DNA of 6,366 nucleotides from Planctomycetales bacterium. GTDB lineage: Bacteria; Planctomycetota; Planctomycetia; Isosphaerales; Isosphaeraceae. A program made the position numbers and the translations under genes. Below the pieces are notes generated by a model. It ran no database searches. It worked only from the letters and a program-made list of their open reading frames with translations, and was not told the DNA's origin. This document shows, one piece after another, positions 5,057-6,366 of the stretch; position 1 is the first letter of the stretch, and every line of letters begins with the position of its first letter. The stretch covers positions 1 to 6,366 of the forward strand of contig DAIDJI010000339.1 of assembly GCA_027451455.1 (NCBI GenBank), given 5' to 3'.

Positions 5057-6366
5057 ATGCGCTTTCGCTCCCTCTGGCCCGGCCGCGTTCTTCTCGTCCT
5101 GATTGTGCTTTCCGGGATCGCCGGGCGGGCCGTTGTGGCCGCACCGCCGGCGGATCCCTGGATCGATGCCCATCTCGACGAGTTGCTCAAGCTTTACCGG
5201 CATCTGCACACGCATCCTGAGCTCTCGTACCAGGAGATCAAAACGGCGGGGCGGATCGCCGAGGAGTTGCGGAAGATCGTCGGAATGGAAGTCACTGAAA
5301 AGGTTGGCGGGACGGGCGTGGTCGGTGTCCTCAGGAATGGTGAGGGGCCGGTCGTGCTGCTCCGCACCGATATGGACGCTCTGCCGGTCGTCGAGGACAC
5401 CGGGCTTCCCTTCGCCAGCAAGGAACAGGCCACGGATAAGCAGGGGCGTACGGTCGGCGTGATGCACGCCTGCGGCCATGACGTTCACATGTCCTGCTTT
5501 GTAGGCACGGCCCGGTGGCTGGCCGACCACCGCGACCGATGGAACGGGACGGTACTCCTCGTGGCTCAACCCGCCGAGGAGGCCATCGGAGGGGCGAAGG
5601 CGATGCTTGACGCCGGGCTCTACCGGCGGTTTCCGAAGCCCAATTTTGCCCTGGCCCTCCATTGCGCGGCGGAGGCGCCGGCCGGCTCGGTTTTCTACTG
5701 CCCCGGTCCCATGCTCGCCAGTTCGACGTCGGTCTCGATCACGATCCGGGGGAAGGGGGGACATGGTGCCTGGCCTCATCGGACGGTTGACCCGATCCTG
5801 CTGGCCTCGATGTTCGTCGTGGATCTTCAGTCAATCGTTAGCCGCGAGATCGAGCCGATCCAGCCGGCCGTTGTCACGGTCGGATCGATTCATGGCGGGA
5901 CGAAGCACAACATCATCCCCGATGAAGTGAAATTACAGTTGACCTTGCGGACGTTCTCGGAGGAGGTTCGTCAGCAACTCCTCGCGGGAATCCGGCGCAG
6001 GGCGGAGGGGCTCGCGAAGGCCCACAACGCCCCCGAGGCGACGGTCACCATTGACGAGACGACTCCGCCCACGATCAACTCGGCCGGACTGGTCGAGAAG
6101 GTGGTCGATTCACTCCGCGGGTCAATCGGGACCGATCGGGTGCAGAAGGCTCCTCCCGTGATGGGCGCTGAGGACTTCGGCCTCTTCGGCGAGGGTGGCG
6201 TGCCGATCTGCATGTTCTGGCTTGGGACGATCGAGCCGGCGCGGCTCGCCAGGGCGATGGAGAGCCACCAGCCGATGCCCGCGTTGCATTCGTCGAGGTT
6301 TCGTCCCGACGCCGCGCCCAGCATCGCCACCGGAATTCGAGCGATGACCTCGGCCGTCGCGGGCCT
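5057..6366 (+). CDS. Exported M20-family metallo-amidohydrolase (hippurate / IAA-amino acid hydrolase type), 3' end cut by window
   Basis: The 436 visible residues match the M20D subfamily, which hydrolyses amide bonds of N-acyl amino acids or small peptides with two metal ions. A basic start and hydrophobic stretch (residues 11-23), followed by AVVAAP (25-30), form a likely signal peptide, so the enzyme probably acts in the periplasm. Metal ligands and catalytic residues are in place: Cys139 and His141 in MHACGHD, Glu174-Glu175 in QPAEE (Glu174 the presumed base), His202, and His411 in LHSSRF. GKGGHGAWPH (232-241) opens the inserted dimerisation domain (about 222-335). GAEDFG is at 370-375. 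GAGG lies seven bases before the ATG. Family members are about this length, so only a few residues should be missing past 6366. Alternatives within M20 (carboxypeptidase, aminoacylase, N-acetyl-diaminopimelate deacetylase) cannot be excluded. The substrate is unknown. Confidence 0.93.
   Translation, partial: MRFRSLWPGRVLLVLIVLSGIAGRAVVAAPPADPWIDAHLDELLKLYRHLHTHPELSYQEIKTAGRIAEELRKIVGMEVTEKVGGTGVVGVLRNGEGPVVLLRTDMDALPVVEDTGLPFASKEQATDKQGRTVGVMHACGHDVHMSCFVGTARWLADHRDRWNGTVLLVAQPAEEAIGGAKAMLDAGLYRRFPKPNFALALHCAAEAPAGSVFYCPGPMLASSTSVSITIRGKGGHGAWPHRTVDPILLASMFVVDLQSIVSREIEPIQPAVVTVGSIHGGTKHNIIPDEVKLQLTLRTFSEEVRQQLLAGIRRRAEGLAKAHNAPEATVTIDETTPPTINSAGLVEKVVDSLRGSIGTDRVQKAPPVMGAEDFGLFGEGGVPICMFWLGTIEPARLARAMESHQPMPALHSSRFRPDAAPSIATGIRAMTSAVAG

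Noticed and set aside
3572..5779. 735-residue minus-strand open frame
   Set aside because: It overlaps well-supported sulfatase, TPR and M20 genes. Its product is Arg/Pro-rich with no family pattern, and it is explained by GC-rich codon third positions in the real frames.
1..6366. CRISPR array, insertion sequence, toxin-antitoxin, phage or defence genes
   Set aside because: I found no regularly spaced direct repeats, transposase motifs, terminal inverted repeats or recognisable defence or toxin proteins on either strand.

Overview
The window is GC-rich and densely coding. It looks like a planctomycete chromosome, possibly of the Isosphaerales or Gemmatales type. The evidence is a Minf_1886-family protein (a family described as restricted to the Planctomycetes/Verrucomicrobia group), a secreted formylglycine-type sulfatase of the kind these bacteria carry in large numbers, and a PSP1/RicT-like protein beside the Minf_1886 gene. 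The assignment rests on protein families only; there is no rRNA or other phylogenetic marker.

Left part, minus strand (1-2871). Read in the direction of transcription, a RicT-like PSP1 protein (2871-1966) is followed by a Minf_1886-family protein (1885-1439), a 55-residue single-span membrane protein with a strong ribosome binding site (1417-1250), and an uncharacterised helical 115-residue protein (1166-819). Gaps are 80, 21 and 83 bp. A perfect 7-bp hairpin lies four bases after the last stop codon, so these four genes may form one operon. Further downstream is a separate gene for a DapA-superfamily lyase (702 to the window edge), which lacks its C-terminus here.

Middle (3031-4494, minus strand). 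An exported sulfatase has the full set of recognisable active-site residues. A 208-bp divergent intergenic region (4495-4702) separates it from two plus-strand genes.

Right part, plus strand (4703-6366). A small three-unit TPR protein is followed after 33 bp by an exported M20-family metallo-amidohydrolase, which runs off the window only a few residues short of its expected end. These two are probably co-transcribed.

The window combines probable RNA-processing/housekeeping genes with catabolic hydrolases. I see no rRNA, tRNA, CRISPR array, insertion sequence, attachment site or defence system, and no intergenic gap above about 210 bp. Nothing clearly amounts to a new multi-gene system. The best lead is the RicT / Minf_1886 / small membrane protein / helical protein cluster, three of whose four members have no known function.
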